This document shows, in pieces, positions 7,950 to 16,337 of a DNA stretch of 64,000 nt (its first letter is position 1; every line of letters begins with the position of its first letter). The translations under genes and the position numbers were made by a program. The notes below the pieces were generated by a model. It searched no databases. It was not told the origin of the DNA and saw only the letters and a list, made by a program, of their open reading frames with translations. The stretch spans positions 62,001 to 126,000 of the forward strand of contig CAYWLG010000008.1 of NCBI GenBank assembly GCA_964459385.1, given 5' to 3'. Source of the stretch: UBA6107 sp964459385. GTDB taxonomy: Bacteria > Chloroflexota > Anaerolineae > Anaerolineales > Anaerolineaceae.

Positions 7950-9437
7950 TTAGTTTAAATTTGCACCGGTCGCCAGGCGCATAATATTATGTTCATTCAT
8001 ACTGGTGCCAGAAACCTCACCCTGCAAAGTGCCGTGATACATTACCAGGGCCCGGTCACAAACCCGGATGATCTCTTGTGCTTCACTTGAAAGCACGATC
8101 ACGGCTACGCCTTCATCTGCCAGATTGAGGATGATGTCGTAAATTTCTTCTTTGGCGCCAACATCCACGCCCTGAGTGGGGTTATCGAGGATCAGCAACT
8201 TTGGTTGAGAAGCCAGCCATTTAGCCAGTACCACCTTCTGCTGGTTGCCACCCGAAAGGCTGTTGATCGAGTCGGTTTTATTGCCCATTTTGATCTGTAA
8301 ACTTTTCACTTGTGAATCAAAGACCTGGTCTTGCTTTTTTCTGTTGATGAACCCAAATTTAGCATAACGCGGCCAGGTAACGATAGACCCGTTCTCAAGA
8401 ATGTTCATGTCTTTGAGAATGCCGTTTTCTTTGCGGTTACGCGGCAGATAACCGATGGCAGCATTCAATGCCTGGGTGGTGGTGTGAATATGAATGGCTT
8501 TGCCCTCAAAATAGACCTGCCCGCTATATTCGCTGCCGGCGCCGATGATGGCCTGAAAGAGCTCACTGCGGCCATCGCCCAGCAAACCGGTGATGCCCAA
8601 CACTTCGCCCGAACGGACGGTGAAGCAGATATCTTCAAAAGCTTTTTTGTCAGAAAGATGATCTACTTTTAGTACCTCATGCGCGGTCTTGCGTTCGCGC
8701 TGAAGCGCCATTGTGCGAATATCATGACCGACCATGTAGCGGGCCAGATCATCGGTGGTCACATCTGAGACCGCCCCTTCGGCTACCATTTTGCCGTCGC
8801 GCAGAATGGTGAAGCGGCTGCAAACCTGCATCACCTCTTTGAGTTTGTGAGAAATAAAAACGATTCCAACTTCTTGTTGTTGTAAAACGCGCATCATATC
8901 GAAAACGCGCTCGATCTCGGGTTCGGTCAAAGACGAAGTGGGCTCGTCCATGATAATGATCGAGGCGTTCATCATCAACGCGCGTGAAATTTCTACGATT
9001 TGTTTGTATGAGGCATCCAGATCGCGCACCATGGTTTTTGGGTTTAATTCCAGGTTCATGCGATCAAAAACGGCCTGGGTTTCGCTGCACATACGGTCGG
9101 CATCAAGCAGACCGTTCTTTTTCTTGAGCTCCCGGCCAATGAACATGTTTTCATAAATGGCCAGGTCATTGATGAGATTCAATTCCTGATGGATGAAAGC
9201 AATTCCTGCGCCGAGCGACTCGGCTGGGGTGTGAAAAGTGACCGGTTTTTCGTCTAAAAGGATTTCACCAGCATCGGGTTGGAGCACACCGCCCAAGATG
9301 TTCATCAGGGTGGATTTTCCGGCGCCATTTTCACCAAGCAGAGCGCAGATCTCACCTGCTTTCAGTGAAAACTGCACATTTTTTAGAACGACGTTCGCGT
9401 CGAAGGCTTTCCAGATGCCACGCATTTCTAGATTCAT
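7950..9437 (-). CDS. Sugar ABC transporter ATP-binding protein, duplicated NBD (RbsA family)
   Basis: CUT2-type ATPase of 495 residues with two fused nucleotide-binding domains. The first has Walker A GENGAGKST (35-43) and an IMDEPTSSLTEPE Walker B. The second has the degenerate P-loop ITGLLGDGRSELF, typical of RbsA, and the signature LSGGNQQKVVLAKWL with LILDNPTQGVDVGAK. I place the start at the ATG at 9437 (MNLEMRGIWKAF), because the longer frame to 9506 runs through the upstream terminator hairpin. It powers uptake through the RbsC-like permease downstream. Its separation from the binding-protein gene by a hairpin suggests lower expression. Confidence 0.94.
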   Translation of the reverse strand: MNLEMRGIWKAFDANVVLKNVQFSLKAGEICALLGENGAGKSTLMNILGGVLQPDAGEILLDEKPVTFHTPAESLGAGIAFIHQELNLINDLAIYENMFIGRELKKKNGLLDADRMCSETQAVFDRMNLELNPKTMVRDLDASYKQIVEISRALMMNASIIIMDEPTSSLTEPEIERVFDMMRVLQQQEVGIVFISHKLKEVMQVCSRFTILRDGKMVAEGAVSDVTTDDLARYMVGHDIRTMALQRERKTAHEVLKVDHLSDKKAFEDICFTVRSGEVLGITGLLGDGRSELFQAIIGAGSEYSGQVYFEGKAIHIHTTTQALNAAIGYLPRNRKENGILKDMNILENGSIVTWPRYAKFGFINRKKQDQVFDSQVKSLQIKMGNKTDSINSLSGGNQQKVVLAKWLASQPKLLILDNPTQGVDVGAKEEIYDIILNLADEGVAVIVLSSEAQEIIRVCDRALVMYHGTLQGEVSGTSMNEHNIMRLATGANLN

Positions 9438-9461
9438 AAACAGTTCCCATCCTTTTTTGAA

Positions 9462-9492
9462 AAAGAGGCTATGGCAGCGCCATAGCCTCTTT
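9462..9492 (-). terminator. Attenuator/terminator hairpin between binding protein and ATPase genes
   Basis: Perfect 14-bp stem with a 3-nt loop (AAAGAGGCTATGGC / GCCATAGCCTCTTT), ending in a U-rich run on the minus strand (CTCTTTTTC). It lies inside an operon, 40 bases after the binding-protein gene and just before the ATPase gene. This fits partial termination or 3'-end protection that makes the binding protein more abundant than the membrane components. Confidence 0.75.
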
Positions 9493-9531
9493 GCTTGCCA
9501 AAACAATTATAGATTAACCTGGAAACTCGAT

Positions 9532-10533
9532 CTAGTAGGGGGAGTTGGCATCCAGGTACTGCTGATAATTGTCGCGATCGACGATGTTGGTGGGGATGAT
9601 CACCACGGGTTCGACCTTTTCGCCGCTCAAGATAGCGACAGCTTCTTTGACAGCATCTTTAACCATGGCCGGGCTGTAGGTAGCAGATTCAAGCCAGATG
9701 TCGGTATTTTCGGGCATCATGTTGAAGTATTCCTGCATACCACCACCACCGGTGATGACCTGGATGTCGGTGCGGTTGGCTTCGCGGATGGCCTGGAGAG
9801 CACCAATGGTGGTCTCGTCATCCATGGAGTACACGGCATCGATCTTGGGGTTGGCGGTGAGGATGTCAGCCATATCTTTCAGACCGTCTTCGCGGGTGAA
9901 TTTGGTGGCATATTCAAGGACTTCCATGTTGGGGGCGATTTCAGCGATGGTGTCAACGAAACCCTTCTTGCGCAGTTCGGAGACTGAACCAGAGGTCGGG
10001 ACGGTGAGCATCACAACGGTGCCTTCGGTGCCGATCTTGCTGACGATGTACTTGGCGCCTTCGACGCCCATACCTTCGTTGTCACCAGAGACACGATAAA
10101 CGCCTTCAGCATTGATGGCGATATCGAAATTGACGACGACAATGCCCTTCTCAACGGCGGCCTGAATGGGAACTTCCATGCCTTCCCACTGCGGGAATGC
10201 AACGATTGCCTGAGCACCCCAGGTCATGAGGTCGTCCAACTGGGTGGTCATTTCTTCAGCGTTGCTGGAGGTGTACAGTTTGTATTCGACCTGGTCAGCC
10301 ATTTCTTTGCACTGCTGTTCGGCGTTGTAAGCAACGGCAGCTACCCAACCGTGAGTTACGGCTGGAGCCAGGATACCGATTTTGTATTTCGCCATTTCGA
10401 CGGGGGCTTCGGTAGCAGCAACAACTGCAGTGGGTGCTTCAGTTGCGGCCGGTGTGGCGGCTGTGCTGGCGCATCCGATGAGGGAAATTGCGGCCAACAA
10501 GACAGCAACTAAGACAACGAGTACTTTCTTCAT
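9532..10533 (-). CDS. Sugar ABC transporter substrate-binding lipoprotein (RbsB-like)
   Basis: A 333-residue substrate-binding protein of the type I periplasmic binding/LacI-like fold. A lipoprotein signal peptide is clear: MKK, a hydrophobic core and the lipobox LIGC with Cys21, followed by an Ala/Thr/Pro/Glu-rich linker to about residue 48. The mature domain begins KYKIGILAPAVTHGWVAAVAYN and includes VVVNFDIAINAEGVYRVSGDNEGMG and VYSMDDETTIGALQAI, as in ribose-type binding proteins. The RBS AGAAGGAG precedes the ATG. It is the first structural gene after the LacI regulator, with only 54 bases between them. The ligand cannot be deduced. Confidence 0.93.
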   Translation of the reverse strand: MKKVLVVLVAVLLAAISLIGCASTAATPAATEAPTAVVAATEAPVEMAKYKIGILAPAVTHGWVAAVAYNAEQQCKEMADQVEYKLYTSSNAEEMTTQLDDLMTWGAQAIVAFPQWEGMEVPIQAAVEKGIVVVNFDIAINAEGVYRVSGDNEGMGVEGAKYIVSKIGTEGTVVMLTVPTSGSVSELRKKGFVDTIAEIAPNMEVLEYATKFTREDGLKDMADILTANPKIDAVYSMDDETTIGALQAIREANRTDIQVITGGGGMQEYFNMMPENTDIWLESATYSPAMVKDAVKEAVAILSGEKVEPVVIIPTNIVDRDNYQQYLDANSPY

Positions 10534-10587
10534 CTCTTACTCTCCTTCTAGAATATGTTTTGACTAATCATCAGTTCAGCCTGATGT

Positions 10588-11601
10588 TTAATCCGCATTT
10601 TGGACCGCAAGCGAAGATTCGCGCACGATCAATTGGTGGTTCAGGATCATTTGACGCGGCATGGCTTTCTTTTGCATCATCTGATCGTAAAGCAGGTAAG
10701 CAGACTGCATACCCAATTCGTAGCAGGGCTGGGCTACGGTGGTGATGTAAGGGTGGAACATCGTCGTATGCTCAACATCGTCAAAACCGACCACGGTCAC
10801 ATCTTCGGGCACATTCAGGTCGAGTTCTTTGGCAGCAGTGATCGCGCCCAACGCCAAAGTATCTGAAATGCAAAAAATGGCAGTGGGGCGCGGATTGACA
10901 TTTAACAATTCTTTGGCTTTTGCTTTACCGCTTTTGAAAGAGTAGTCGCGGGAAGCGTAAATGATGTAGTTGGCGTTGGGCGTTAGGCCGTGTTTGGACA
11001 AGGTGTCTTTATAGCCACGTAAACGAAGGTTCGTGGAAATATATTCGTTCTCACTGCTGATAATGGCAATGCGTTTATGTCCCAGCTCGAGCAGATATTC
11101 GAGCGCATCCTGAGTGGCCTTATAGTTGTCGATGGATACGTGCGGGATATCCACTTCGGGGTCATATTCTGAGCACTGCACAATGGGGAATTGATCGGCA
11201 TATTCCAACAGCCAGTTGCAGCCGATATTGGAAGACATTAAGATCGCCCCATCGGCGCGGTGTTTGCTGAGCATGTCCAGAGCTTCACGTTCGCGCGCCT
11301 GGTCATCGCCGGTGTTGAAGATGAGCGCACTGTAGCCGAGCTTGGTCGCTACATCACCGATACCGGAGAGAATATGAGCGTAATAGGGGTTGGTAACGTT
11401 TGGGGAGAGGATAAGAATGACGCGGCTCTCATTCTTGCGCAAATTACGGGCCAGCAAATTGGGCTCGTAATTAAGTTTGGAGATGGCTGCGAAAACACGG
11501 GCAGCTGTATCGGGGCTTACGATTTCCTGATTATTGAGCAGGCGAGAAACGGTGGCGACCGAAACGCCAGCCTCGCGTGCCACATCAGCCATTGTAGCCA
11601 T
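10588..11601 (-). CDS. LacI family transcriptional regulator
   Basis: A 337-residue LacI/GalR-type repressor. The N-terminal helix-turn-helix is MADVAREAGVSVATVSRLLNN, followed by the hinge helix PNLLARNLRKN and a periplasmic-binding-protein-like effector domain (residues about 60-330). The domain has the usual VGFDDVEHTTMFHPYITTVAQP segment. The gene heads the minus-strand unit LacI, binding protein, ATPase, permease, oxidoreductase, TIM barrel. Two overlapping LacI-type operators lie 72-98 bases upstream of its start, so autoregulation together with the transport operon is likely. The inducer should be the imported sugar or a metabolite of it. Confidence 0.94.
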   Translation of the reverse strand: MATMADVAREAGVSVATVSRLLNNQEIVSPDTAARVFAAISKLNYEPNLLARNLRKNESRVILILSPNVTNPYYAHILSGIGDVATKLGYSALIFNTGDDQAREREALDMLSKHRADGAILMSSNIGCNWLLEYADQFPIVQCSEYDPEVDIPHVSIDNYKATQDALEYLLELGHKRIAIISSENEYISTNLRLRGYKDTLSKHGLTPNANYIIYASRDYSFKSGKAKAKELLNVNPRPTAIFCISDTLALGAITAAKELDLNVPEDVTVVGFDDVEHTTMFHPYITTVAQPCYELGMQSAYLLYDQMMQKKAMPRQMILNHQLIVRESSLAVQNAD

Positions 11602-11672
11602 GCATCACTCCAAAACAAGAATGAGAGACAAATATTGAACTAACAATTACTCACGAAATAAGCGCGACGGTA

Positions 11673-11699
11673 TGTAAACGATTACTGTAATCGATTACA
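11673..11699. promoter_or_regulatory. Two overlapping LacI-type operators
   Basis: TGTAATCGATTACA (11686-11699) is a perfect 14-bp palindrome with a central CpG, the form expected for a LacI/CcpA-class site. A second near-copy, TGTAAACGATTACT (11673-11686), abuts it and shares one base. They lie in the 238-bp leader of the LacI gene, the natural place for autoregulation. Confidence 0.75.
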
Positions 11700-11730
11700 T
11701 AATTCGTTACCAATATAGTAGCATAAAATA

Positions 11731-11765
11731 AGCCCTCTGTCAATTAGTAAATCGGACAAAGGGCT
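11731..11765 (-). terminator. Terminator of the upstream oxidoreductase/isomerase pair
   Basis: Inverted repeat AGCCCTCTGTC / GACAAAGGGCT with one mismatch and a loop of about 13 nt. On the minus strand it is followed by TTATTTTATG. It lies 75 bases beyond the stop codon of the minus-strand gene ending at 11840 and separates that transcript from the LacI operon. Confidence 0.6.
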
Positions 11766-11839
11766 CTGAATATGACAAATGTCTTAATAAAAAAGTGATG
11801 TTTTGCCTATATACAATTGAAAAAATCTGGTGCGCTGAT

Positions 11840-12823
11840 CTAGCTCAGATTGCTGGTCATCTTTTCGAGCAACTCGATCACCGCCAGAACCTGCTCGCGG
11901 CTGACGACCTCAGAGGGTTTCCCTTCACGGACGCATTGCATGAAGTGCGAAAGCTCGCGGTGGAACATGCCAGTTGGGGGCAGATTGATGCCGGTAGGAA
12001 TGAGCAAATCTTCTTCGGTGTCGAACACGCGCGGTGATTTTTCCAGCGGGTAGGCGGTGACATGGCTGCCATCATTGACGACCACGGCATTCTCGAAATA
12101 AACCCGCCAACGGGCAGTGAAAGGAAAATCGGCGTTAAACCAGGCAGCTTCAGCGCCCACGTTCATATTTGCGTAATTGTAGGTGAAACGATAATGCTCT
12201 TTATAGCTCTTGTCAGCATTGCCGCAGCTTGTAAAGCTGAAGTGCTCCGGTTTGCCAAACAGGCTCACAATTACATCCAGGTCGTGAATGTGCAGATCAA
12301 AGGGCAGCAGACCGCTCTTTTCTTTGTCGAAGAGCCAGCCATTCTGCACCCAGCGCGGACAGGCCGACAGCCGCTCAAAATACCCATCCAGTGGCTTGCC
12401 GTATTCCCCTGAGCTTACCAGGCTGCGCAGCACAGCCACCTCTTTGGTGAACTGCAGTGCCTGAGCCACAAAGAGCAGCTTCCCTTGCTTTTCAGCCAGG
12501 TCGAACATCTCACGGGCGTCTTGCAGGTGCAGGGCAACCGGCTTTTCGGTGATGGCATGAGCCCCTAACCGCAGGGCTTCGAGTACGTGCTCTTTGTGCA
12601 AAAAGGTGGGGGAGCAAATATCCACCACATCCACCTGCTGCTCTTTGACCATGCCGGCAATATCCGGGTAGAGCGGCAGCCCCCACTGAGTGGCGCATTC
12701 GCGACTTTGATCGGTGACGCCCACCAGGGCTGTGACCTTGCAACCATCAATATGCTGATAATTGTTGTAGTGCACGGTGCCCATGCCGCCGGTTCCAACC
12801 AGTGCGATCTTGATCATTTTCAT
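11840..12823 (-). CDS. Gfo/Idh/MocA family oxidoreductase (second copy)
   Basis: NAD(P)-dependent sugar or cyclitol dehydrogenase of 327 residues. The dinucleotide-binding motif ALVGTGGMGTVHYNNYQ lies at residues 7-23, the signature TEKPVALHL near residue 93, and DLHIHDLDVIVSLFG carries the likely catalytic His of the second domain. An AGGAG sits five bases before the first ATG; a second ATG two codons later is also possible. It follows the TIM-barrel gene by 18 bases, so the two form a short operon upstream of the LacI gene. It is only distantly similar to the dehydrogenase at 5813-6856, so the pathway may use two oxidation steps or two substrates. Confidence 0.91.
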   Translation of the reverse strand: MKMIKIALVGTGGMGTVHYNNYQHIDGCKVTALVGVTDQSRECATQWGLPLYPDIAGMVKEQQVDVVDICSPTFLHKEHVLEALRLGAHAITEKPVALHLQDAREMFDLAEKQGKLLFVAQALQFTKEVAVLRSLVSSGEYGKPLDGYFERLSACPRWVQNGWLFDKEKSGLLPFDLHIHDLDVIVSLFGKPEHFSFTSCGNADKSYKEHYRFTYNYANMNVGAEAAWFNADFPFTARWRVYFENAVVVNDGSHVTAYPLEKSPRVFDTEEDLLIPTGINLPPTGMFHRELSHFMQCVREGKPSEVVSREQVLAVIELLEKMTSNLS

Positions 12824-12841
12824 TTTTCTCCTGCCGAGCGA

Positions 12842-13654
12842 TCAGATCTCGAGCCCCAGGCTCTTGAGGTAATTGGCAGAGTCTTTGACGGCCTGGTTGA
12901 CCTCAGCCAAATCTTTCGGACCGGCTTTAGTGAACTCGATCTCGATGCTGAAGGGGCTGTCATTCTTGGCTGCTGCAAGAATATTGAGCAGTTTTGGAAA
13001 GTCCACGGTGCCGTCTCCCAGGGCCGGGAAGTTCCAAACCCCCTGGCCTTCGAGCTTGTCTTTGACGTGCAGGTAAGCGACTTTATCCACACAGGCGGGC
13101 AGATCCTGAGTGGGGTCAATACCGGCAAAGTAGATCACATTGGCGGTATCGTAATTTACACGCACGAGCGGGGAATCTACCAGGTTGACGATCTCTTTGA
13201 TGATCTGCCCGGTCGAGTGCTCGCCGTGATTTTCGAGCACCAGTTGGAGGTTGTACTGCTTCAAGTAGGGCAGCAGATCGCGGATGTGGCGGGCAACTTC
13301 ATCATTGGGTGCCACGGCGTTGTCTTTGAGGTGAGCCTCGCCGATAGAGGAAACGATGTAGTCGCAGCCGAAGAAAGCTGCCAGACGCATATTGGCCAAG
13401 AAGTCACCGATGCGTTCCGTATCCATCAAATTCGTGTGCCCGCTCATGGAAAAAGGACGAATATCGGCGGCTTTTAATTTATCCTGCACCGAGCACAGGT
13501 AATTGAAGCTCATCGTCGGGAAGACATGTTCCGTCCAGCCTTTGGTGGCGGTCAGTTCAATGTAGTGAAAACCCGCTGCCTGAATGCCCTCAATTGCCTC
13601 TTCGATGGAGTAGCCGTGGTAGCAGTTGGAATTAACAGCAATGATTCGTTTCAT
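12842..13654 (-). CDS. Sugar phosphate isomerase/epimerase-like TIM barrel (second copy)
   Basis: A 270-residue xylose-isomerase-like TIM-barrel protein. Likely metal ligands are Glu in LVLENHGEH, Asp in VNYDTANVIYF, His in VAYLHVKDK and Glu in FSIEIEFTK. I start at the ATG at 13654 (MKRIIAVNSNCYHGYS), eight bases after GAAGG; the GTG three codons earlier overlaps that RBS. It is co-transcribed with the oxidoreductase downstream. Its function is probably isomerisation, epimerisation or lyase chemistry on the keto-product of a Gfo/Idh/MocA enzyme, but no substrate can be named. Confidence 0.88.
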   Translation of the reverse strand: MKRIIAVNSNCYHGYSIEEAIEGIQAAGFHYIELTATKGWTEHVFPTMSFNYLCSVQDKLKAADIRPFSMSGHTNLMDTERIGDFLANMRLAAFFGCDYIVSSIGEAHLKDNAVAPNDEVARHIRDLLPYLKQYNLQLVLENHGEHSTGQIIKEIVNLVDSPLVRVNYDTANVIYFAGIDPTQDLPACVDKVAYLHVKDKLEGQGVWNFPALGDGTVDFPKLLNILAAAKNDSPFSIEIEFTKAGPKDLAEVNQAVKDSANYLKSLGLEI

Positions 13655-13690
13655 CGATATCACCTTCGTGGGAAAGATTTGTCGCTCAAG

Positions 13691-13699
13691 AGTATAACA
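13691..13699 (-). promoter_or_regulatory. Extended -10 for the isomerase/oxidoreductase pair
   Basis: Minus strand TGTTATACT reads as TG-n-TATACT. The predicted start of transcription is near 13684, giving a leader of about 30 bases before the ATG at 13654. No convincing -35 is seen. Confidence 0.45.
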
Positions 13700-13730
13700 T
13701 TTTTTGAAATGGCAGAAACCGTATGAACTA

Positions 13731-13763
13731 AAAATCCCTACAAAATAGCGACGCAGGGATTTT
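13731..13763 (-). terminator. Terminator of the exopolysaccharide operon
   Basis: Nine-bp stem AAAATCCCT / AGGGATTTT with a 15-nt loop, followed on the minus strand by further T residues (ATTTTTAG). It sits 28 bases after the stop codon of the last gene of the polysaccharide operon, at 13791. Confidence 0.65.
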
Positions 13764-13790
13764 AATGGTCAAACAGATATCTTGATGAGT

Positions 13791-16337
13791 CTAAGGACAG
13801 CTTAAAGTTTCAGAGAAATTGCTTCCCACCATTGTTTGATTTGAATCAACCAGGTAAGCAGCAAAGGCCATGATGTAATTCTCTTTTTGGCATCCCAAAA
13901 TGAACACATCCTGGCCTGCCTCAATGGGCTGACCAATCTCGATCTGGGGTTGTATGTAAATTTCATGAATCTCTGGGCTGAGCAGGGTGAACATAAGGCC
14001 CCAACCGTCCTCTTCAGGAATTTTGTATTCTCTGGGGTAGAGAAGGCGTCCATATAAAATTACCCCGTTATGGCTCGACACAAAATCGGTGAGTTGTTCC
14101 TCGCTAAGACCGGTTTGTGTAGCCAACGGTGTGGCAGAGAGTTTCGCGATGATCTGCTGCTCAGACTGCTGGGGATAAAGTTTTGGAAAGGAGGCGTCTA
14201 CTACCGGGATGGATGCGCCAAGAATAAGAATGATGGCTGCGGTGATCCAACCAGCCGCTCTATTGGGTTTTGTGATGCTGCTTACTCGGTCACTTTGCTC
14301 AATTGTGTTTTGCTCTCTTTTCAGAAAAGACGGAACATCAAAGAATGTAAAGAGCGAATAAATACCTACCAAAAAGTAAAAGTAGGTCACCCAATCCACC
14401 GGCAACAGATAACGGCTTCCAGAAGTGCGTGCCAGAGCATTTGAGAGATAGTAGCCAACGTTTAGTATCATGGGAACCATCCCAGCCAGATGCCACTTCT
14501 TCCAGGAGAATGCAATCCCCAGAGCGATCAGCCCCAGGTTTAAGGCAAAAAAGGCCATGGTCAGGGTGGACATTCCCCCTTGCCAAACGACAGGCTCTTT
14601 CCAATAGTCCTCGTCCAAAATAGTATTAAGATCCTGAGGATAGTATTGGAACGGGAGTGTGAAAAGCGACTTAATTTCATTGTTGAAGAAATGCCCGGTA
14701 ACAATACGCGCAGTATCGATTAAAGAAGAAGGTTTTATTTGGCTTTCGGTGTCGGATTGAAAGGAATCTTGAGAGGCTGATGGCGGCACGGTATTCAACA
14801 AATAAAGGTCATAAAAATCATTTCCGGTTGGATTTTGTGCAAGCGGCTTATGCAGGAATCGTGAATTTATCACGGCCTGAATTTTTTGTGTGTAAGTATT
14901 CGTGCCATACAGAACTTGATTTCGAATTGACCAGGGTCCCGCAGCAAGGATGAAACCCAGCAAAAAGATCAAACTGGCTTGAAACCATTTTTTCCAATTA
15001 AATTTATAAATAAATAAGGCGGCCAGCAAAAGCAGCGGGAAGAGCACCAGTGGGTTGGAGCGGATCATCGTGGCAAACCCCAAAACACCACCAGCGGCAA
15101 TGATCAGATGTTTCTTCTCGGGCTTGCGAAACCATAAGAACACCAGCAAACCCAGAGCCAGCATCATGATTGCTGTAGGGAATTCAGTCATGTATAAACG
15201 GGAATTTGATACAGAGATCTTGAAGGTGGCAATCAGCGCGTTGTGCTCTTTAATGATGGCAAAGGCAGCCAGCATGAGGCCAAGCGTTCTGCTCTTAAAA
15301 CTTTTGCCGAAGAGGTAAAACAAGACCGGGAAAATAGCAAAAAAGGCAATTTGCAGTGCGGTGGTCGAAAGATAGCTTTGGCCGGCAAGAAAGTGAAGAA
15401 TGCCCAAAAAGAAAACATAAAGGGTTTTCTCGGTGAAGAACGGATAGTTGAGGCCTTCGCCGATCAGCATATACTGGCCACCCAGATCCATATAGGCGGC
15501 ATCGCTGTAAGGAATGAAATCGTTGTTGGGAGCAAATGGCCCATTGGCAAAAAAACTATGTCCGAATGGGGTTCCTATCCAAATGGCTGTGGCGCACACC
15601 CAAATTAAAACGCTGAGAACTATATCCACCCAGACAGGCAAATTGTTTAATTTTGTAAAACGTTTTTTTAAGATCGTAAAAAGAAATTCAACACTCAACC
15701 CGGCCAGCAAGATGAATGCAAGCTGTGTGGCCATAACCGGAACCCCGGCGACATTCCAATAATATTGGTCGGGAACAATCCCAATGCCGGTCAGCGCAAT
15801 AAATAGCCAAAGGGCATAAAGACCGCCAAGTGTGATAAAGAAGACTTTTGAGAAATCTTTTTTACCGAGTGAATGAGCGATCAAAACGCTCAACAGTGTG
15901 GTTTGTAAAAGAAACAACGAGGCCCAGGTGAACAATGGATAAAGTTGTGAAATTGCAAAATCATTGTACTGGCCGAAAATTTTGTTAAGCAGCACGTAGG
16001 AAGTAAAGAAAACGACAATAATTGTTACAAGAACCAGGAACGAAGCAGTAGGCAATTTTTCAGGTGCAGAGAGGATCTTGTTGATTTTAGAGTTCCAAAA
16101 TCGAGAGTGAGTAAGGGTAGTAACAAAGGCCCCAGTAAAAGCAATTAACAGCCCCAGTAAAAGCACTGCAACGCCTTTTTGAATATTCAGCAACCCACCA
16201 AGCGTTTTTCCAGCCTGTGTGTAGAGGGGGATAAAAAATTTTGCTAGAAGGACACCCGCTTCAACCGCAGCAAGTAAAAAATATGTGGCTAAAACGATTG
16301 AGTTTCTGTTAGTGGTTGGGTTTGTTTTTTCAGTCAT
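13791..16337 (-). CDS. Large polytopic membrane protein, possible GT-C glycosyltransferase
   Basis: An 848-residue protein with many hydrophobic segments and a soluble C-terminal part (about the last 130 residues). A large loop, IPYSDAAYMDLGGQYMLIGE, places acidic residues early in an external loop. This arrangement is seen in GT-C (PMT/ArnT-type) transferases that use lipid-linked sugars, but no named family is certain. I start at the ATG at 16337, whose first base overlaps the stop of the upstream gene (TAATG), implying translational coupling. The longer frame to 16409 would lie inside that gene. It is the last gene of the exopolysaccharide operon and could glycosylate, ligate or modify the polymer outside the membrane. 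Confidence 0.8.
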   Translation of the reverse strand: MTEKTNPTTNRNSIVLATYFLLAAVEAGVLLAKFFIPLYTQAGKTLGGLLNIQKGVAVLLLGLLIAFTGAFVTTLTHSRFWNSKINKILSAPEKLPTASFLVLVTIIVVFFTSYVLLNKIFGQYNDFAISQLYPLFTWASLFLLQTTLLSVLIAHSLGKKDFSKVFFITLGGLYALWLFIALTGIGIVPDQYYWNVAGVPVMATQLAFILLAGLSVEFLFTILKKRFTKLNNLPVWVDIVLSVLIWVCATAIWIGTPFGHSFFANGPFAPNNDFIPYSDAAYMDLGGQYMLIGEGLNYPFFTEKTLYVFFLGILHFLAGQSYLSTTALQIAFFAIFPVLFYLFGKSFKSRTLGLMLAAFAIIKEHNALIATFKISVSNSRLYMTEFPTAIMMLALGLLVFLWFRKPEKKHLIIAAGGVLGFATMIRSNPLVLFPLLLLAALFIYKFNWKKWFQASLIFLLGFILAAGPWSIRNQVLYGTNTYTQKIQAVINSRFLHKPLAQNPTGNDFYDLYLLNTVPPSASQDSFQSDTESQIKPSSLIDTARIVTGHFFNNEIKSLFTLPFQYYPQDLNTILDEDYWKEPVVWQGGMSTLTMAFFALNLGLIALGIAFSWKKWHLAGMVPMILNVGYYLSNALARTSGSRYLLPVDWVTYFYFLVGIYSLFTFFDVPSFLKREQNTIEQSDRVSSITKPNRAAGWITAAIILILGASIPVVDASFPKLYPQQSEQQIIAKLSATPLATQTGLSEEQLTDFVSSHNGVILYGRLLYPREYKIPEEDGWGLMFTLLSPEIHEIYIQPQIEIGQPIEAGQDVFILGCQKENYIMAFAAYLVDSNQTMVGSNFSETLSCP

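Noticed and set aside
12587..13477. 296-codon plus-strand reading frame
   Set aside because: It covers the 5' part of one gene and most of another on the minus strand, both with full family motifs.
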